A program made the position numbers and the translations under genes. This document shows, piece by piece, positions 60,970 to 64,000 of a DNA stretch of 64,000 bases (positions are counted from its first letter, which is position 1; every line of letters begins with the position of its first letter). The notes under the pieces are model-generated. The model searched no databases. It saw only the letters and a list, made by a program, of their open reading frames with translations, and was not told the origin of the DNA. Location of the stretch: contig CAYPMR010000001.1 in the NCBI GenBank assembly GCA_964411665.1, forward strand, positions 62,001 through 126,000, written 5' to 3'. Source of the stretch: CALFCE01 sp964411665 (GTDB lineage Bacteria > Pseudomonadota > Gammaproteobacteria > Granulosicoccales > Granulosicoccaceae).

Positions 60970-63288
60970 ATGTCTCTTTTTCAAACCGAACACCCCTCAG
61001 ATCCTGCCGCAGCAGGTAAAAACGAATCTCGTGTGCTCTCTGGCAAGGATTGGCAAGCCCTTGGTGCACGTAGCCTTTGGTTGCTATCGGCGATCCTGTG
61101 CATGTTGCTCACCTTCGTGCACCAGGCGAGCGCTAACACTGCCAGTGGTGAATCACTTACGGCTGTACATCTCGACACCCTCTCGGAACCGTTCGACGAC
61201 ACACAGCTAATTCAGCGGCAGCAGTTACAAGTTGAGGAAACCGGGACCGGTACGCTCTGGCTCCATGATCACCAAAAGCTGATTCCTGCCCCCCTGCTTC
61301 ACAGCGAGGCTGATATTTTGATCAGCGGCATCATGGCGAAGGTGACTTTCCATCAGCAATTCGTCAACACGAGTTCATCGATACTCGAAGGCCGCTATGT
61401 TTTTCCCTTACCGGCAAACGCCGCAGTGCACGCCCTGCGTATTCGAATCAATGAACGCACAATCCACGGGATGATTCATGAAAAAGTGCAAGCAGAGAAT
61501 ATATACCAGACTGCGCGTAAGGCAGGTAAAACTGCCGGCATTATCAAACAGCAGCGACCCAACCTTTTTTCGGTGGATCTCGCAAACATAGATGCTCATG
61601 CAACGATCACCGTTGAACTCGATTACCGACAAACCATACAGGTCGAAAATAACGACTTCGCCTTGGTATTACCCCTGACCTTCACGCCACGCTACAACAG
61701 TGCACAACATAGCTCTGACCCAGTCATCGATCTGCCAGTTACACAACTGGATAAGGTCAGCCTTGGGAAACTGGGCACACATACTTTCAATATGAATATG
61801 TTGATAGTTTCAGACTTGGAACTGGGGAAACTGGAAAGTCCGAGCCATGCGATCAGCTACCAAATGGCAACCGAGGGTTATCGAATAAGCCTAAGCGATA
61901 TCGCCTATCTTGATCGTGACTTCGAGCTACGCTGGTCCTGGGATGTAACAGATCAACCTGCCGTCAGTGTCTATACCGAAACTGTTAGCGAAGACGTGTA
62001 TATGTTGGGTGTGGTTAACCCGTTTTCTACAAACAACATCAATAGTGCGAAGAGTCAGGACCAGAGCGACGCTTATCTGCCACGTGAACTGGTCATGATT
62101 ATGGATACCTCAGGTTCTATGGGGGGTGCACCGATACGTACAGCGAAACAGGCAGTGCAGTCAGCACTGCAAGATTTGAAAGCCGGAGACTACTTCAACA
62201 TCGTCCGCTTCTCTGACTACAGCGAGCAATTGTTCCGTCAATCGCAACCCGTGAATAGCGAAACCCTGTCAAAAGCCTATCGCTTTGTGAAGCAGTTTCG
62301 CGCAGATGGTGGAACACAAATGATACCGGCTTTGGAATTCGCACTGACCGACAGACAAATCGATGGTCCTGCTTTGCGTCAGGTTGTTTTTATTACTGAT
62401 GGTGCCGTGGGATACGAAAAGGCGGTATTTAAACGCATCGAAAACCAGCTAGGTCGCTCGCGTCTTTTCACGGTGGGTATCGGGCAAGCGCCTAATCGCT
62501 ACTTTATGCAACAAGCGGCTGAGGCAGGCAGAGGTACCTATACCTATATTCGCGATCTTGCTGATGTTGGAACAAGTATGAGCACCTTGTTCGACAAGCT
62601 AAAACGACCCGTCATGACCAATGTAAAGCTAACCTGGCTGGGTACACACCCAGACACAGCCCAGGACCAATTACGCGACTTGCATGACGGAGAACCTCTG
62701 GTGTTCTCCGCACGACTTGATAGCGACACGCGTGGCTTTGAACTATCGGGTACTCTGGCGGGGAGTCAATGGCACAAACGAATAACTTTCTCAAGTACTG
62801 ATTCAGCCGTAACCAGCGCTGAAAATATACGACCCTTTGATCAAAGCGGTGTATCAACGATTTGGGCCAGAGAAAAAATAACTACGCTTCTGGAAAAACA
62901 ACGACAACAAGAGAAACAGCCGAATCGAACTCTAATTGCCGATGAGTTTGACGAATACGCCATGCCCGGTCGTGTAGATTTAGCTGCGAATTCAATTCGC
63001 GAACAGATTATCGATATCGCACTCGATCATCAATTGGTTACACCCTATACAGCGTTCGTTGCAGTTGATGACATCACAACACGACATGAGGGTGAGTACA
63101 GCGAAAAATTCAGTATGGCCAATAGCGTGCCAGCCGGTAGTCTGCAGTTACTGCCATTACCGCAAACGGCAACAGCAATGGAGTTTATGTCGTTAATTTC
63201 TGCTCTGTGTTTCCTGATTTCCCTGCTGGCAGGTATTTGTCTGTTCAGGTTGGAACGTCGCAGTATGGAAACTACTTTTTTGGCTTAA
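60970..63288 (+). CDS. Sortase target protein with VIT and VWA domains, LPQTAT sorting signal
   Basis: 772 residues. A membrane-helix signal (about 34-55) is followed by a VIT domain (about 95-235, AKVTFHQQFVNTS...EGRYVFPLP) and a von Willebrand A domain with MIDAS motif MDTSGSMGG (Asp 379, Ser 381, Ser 383). The C-terminus is a sorting signal: LPQTAT at 730-735, a hydrophobic helix and the basic tail RLERR. This is the standard substrate of the class GN sortase encoded next. It should be anchored at the envelope and may mediate adhesion. Confidence 0.92.
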   Translation: MSLFQTEHPSDPAAAGKNESRVLSGKDWQALGARSLWLLSAILCMLLTFVHQASANTASGESLTAVHLDTLSEPFDDTQLIQRQQLQVEETGTGTLWLHDHQKLIPAPLLHSEADILISGIMAKVTFHQQFVNTSSSILEGRYVFPLPANAAVHALRIRINERTIHGMIHEKVQAENIYQTARKAGKTAGIIKQQRPNLFSVDLANIDAHATITVELDYRQTIQVENNDFALVLPLTFTPRYNSAQHSSDPVIDLPVTQLDKVSLGKLGTHTFNMNMLIVSDLELGKLESPSHAISYQMATEGYRISLSDIAYLDRDFELRWSWDVTDQPAVSVYTETVSEDVYMLGVVNPFSTNNINSAKSQDQSDAYLPRELVMIMDTSGSMGGAPIRTAKQAVQSALQDLKAGDYFNIVRFSDYSEQLFRQSQPVNSETLSKAYRFVKQFRADGGTQMIPALEFALTDRQIDGPALRQVVFITDGAVGYEKAVFKRIENQLGRSRLFTVGIGQAPNRYFMQQAAEAGRGTYTYIRDLADVGTSMSTLFDKLKRPVMTNVKLTWLGTHPDTAQDQLRDLHDGEPLVFSARLDSDTRGFELSGTLAGSQWHKRITFSSTDSAVTSAENIRPFDQSGVSTIWAREKITTLLEKQRQQEKQPNRTLIADEFDEYAMPGRVDLAANSIREQIIDIALDHQLVTPYTAFVAVDDITTRHEGEYSEKFSMANSVPAGSLQLLPLPQTATAMEFMSLISALCFLISLLAGICLFRLERRSMETTFLA

Positions 63289-63326
63289 GCCACGCGAATT
63301 TTCTACCTTTAGTTCAGCCGGAAGCC

Positions 63327-64000
63327 ATGCACATGAAAACGAGCGGAATAAACAGCTGCACGCCAATTCTACGCCCTGGATTACTATTGCTATTGACCAT
63401 CGGCATCGTAGCGGGCAGCGTATTTACCTGGCAAGCCGGGCGCATTGCAGTTAAAGCCCATCTTTCCCAGTGGTTATTACAGAACGCGTGGGAAAGAAGT
63501 CTTGCCAGCGGCATGCCTCTGCAACCCTGGTCAAAATTTGACAGCTTCCCGGTGGCGCGACTCTATACCGACAAGCAAAGCCATGAGTCTATTGTACTGG
63601 CAGGCAATTCAGGCCAGGCTTTGGCTTTTGGCCCGACGATGATATTGCCGTCAACCGAAAAAGCCGGGTCACTCGTCAATACAGTCATCAATAGTCCAAT
63701 GGCCTCGGGGAAACGAAACAACAACCAGGGTACTGGCCTGATAGCCATAGCTGGTCATCGCGATACACACTTAAGTTTTCTGGAGCATACAGACACCGGA
63801 CAACAGATCGGTATTGAAACAATCAACGGCATAAAGAGGCTATATACCGTTGTCGAGAAAAAAATCGTCAATACACAGCATGAGCAATTGATGATAGATC
63901 CGGCGCAACCCGGATTGCTGCTTGTGACATGCTATCCTTTTAATGCAACAGTGCCGGGTGGCCCTTTGCGTCTGCTTGTCTATGCATCACCTCTCGAACG
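63327..64000 (+). CDS. Class GN sortase, 3' end cut off
   Basis: Open frame from ATG 63327 (ATG 63333 also possible) to the window edge, 224 residues read. One N-terminal membrane helix (about 16-36) is followed by the sortase barrel. The catalytic triad is visible: His 144 (AGHRDTH), Cys 202 (LLVTCYPF) and Arg 215 (GGPLRLLVY). Only a few residues can be missing. It starts 38 bp after the target protein and cleaves its LPQTA-type motif, so the pair is a self-contained sorting unit. Confidence 0.93.
   Translation, partial: MHMKTSGINSCTPILRPGLLLLLTIGIVAGSVFTWQAGRIAVKAHLSQWLLQNAWERSLASGMPLQPWSKFDSFPVARLYTDKQSHESIVLAGNSGQALAFGPTMILPSTEKAGSLVNTVINSPMASGKRNNNQGTGLIAIAGHRDTHLSFLEHTDTGQQIGIETINGIKRLYTVVEKKIVNTQHEQLMIDPAQPGLLLVTCYPFNATVPGGPLRLLVYASPLE

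Noticed and set aside
1..64000. tRNA, rRNA, CRISPR arrays, transposases or prophage genes
   Set aside because: None recognised on either strand in a read-through; a covariance or profile scan could still find a missed tRNA or small RNA.

Overview
The window reads as a chromosome segment of a marine gammaproteobacterium. Three things point there: a proteobacterial dedicated sortase system (class GN sortase, VIT/VWA target protein, two-component pair), two ProU-type quaternary-amine importers, and two trimethylamine-methyltransferase (MttB) family genes. Base composition looks close to even, except for a visibly A+T-richer block at about 42.0-47.2 kb. I see no rRNA, tRNA, transposase, integrase or CRISPR array. 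A Granulosicoccus-like organism would fit, but the genus is a guess.

Layout. 1-3.5 kb: a cut-off S9 prolyl oligopeptidase, an ArsR regulator with a 13-bp dyad operator, and a DeoR regulator. 3.5-12.5 kb: operon for a methylated-amine compound (binding protein, ATPase, double-length permease, choline-kinase-like protein, dimethylglycine/sarcosine dehydrogenase-like flavoprotein, glutamine-synthetase-like ligase). 12.6-14.5 kb: an orphan lipoprotein and a SRPBCC/GyrI-like protein. 14.5-22.7 kb: a six-gene minus-strand operon (binding protein, ProV, ProW with an unusual N-terminus, CoA-transferase A and B, sulfurtransferase) divergent from an MttB gene. 22.8-32.3 kb: a TPP riboswitch followed by thiD-thiZ-thiX-thiY-tenA-thiO-thiS-thiG-thiE and then a hydratase, a HAD protein and a FAH protein. 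32.5-38.7 kb: LysR regulator divergent from MttB, an FMN/4Fe-4S/FAD demethylase-like enzyme and a TPP enzyme with an Xsc-like signature. 39.3-41.6 kb: secreted protein with four copies of a Cys-pair module.

41.7-47.2 kb: accessory block with an MBL-fold remnant, a possible micropeptide, an OLD-family nuclease, a coupled pair of unknown genes and a HEPN-motif protein. An integron attC-like site sits between two of these genes, so at least part of the block looks like integron cassettes. 47.2-57.4 kb: housekeeping and metabolic genes (M24 peptidase, HerA-like ATPase, ABC-2 exporter, glutaryl-CoA dehydrogenase, FMN reductase, DUF882 protein, homoserine dehydrogenase). 57.6-64 kb: the dedicated sortase system, with the sortase cut off by the window end.

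How it works together: the window is dominated by import and stepwise demethylation of N-methylated compounds. Folate-linked and corrinoid-linked demethylases, CoA activation and a TPP-dependent C-C or C-S lyase are all represented, and a thiamine salvage operon lies beside the TPP enzyme. Short tandem duplications (5-18 bp units) recur in many intergenic gaps and look like a genome habit.
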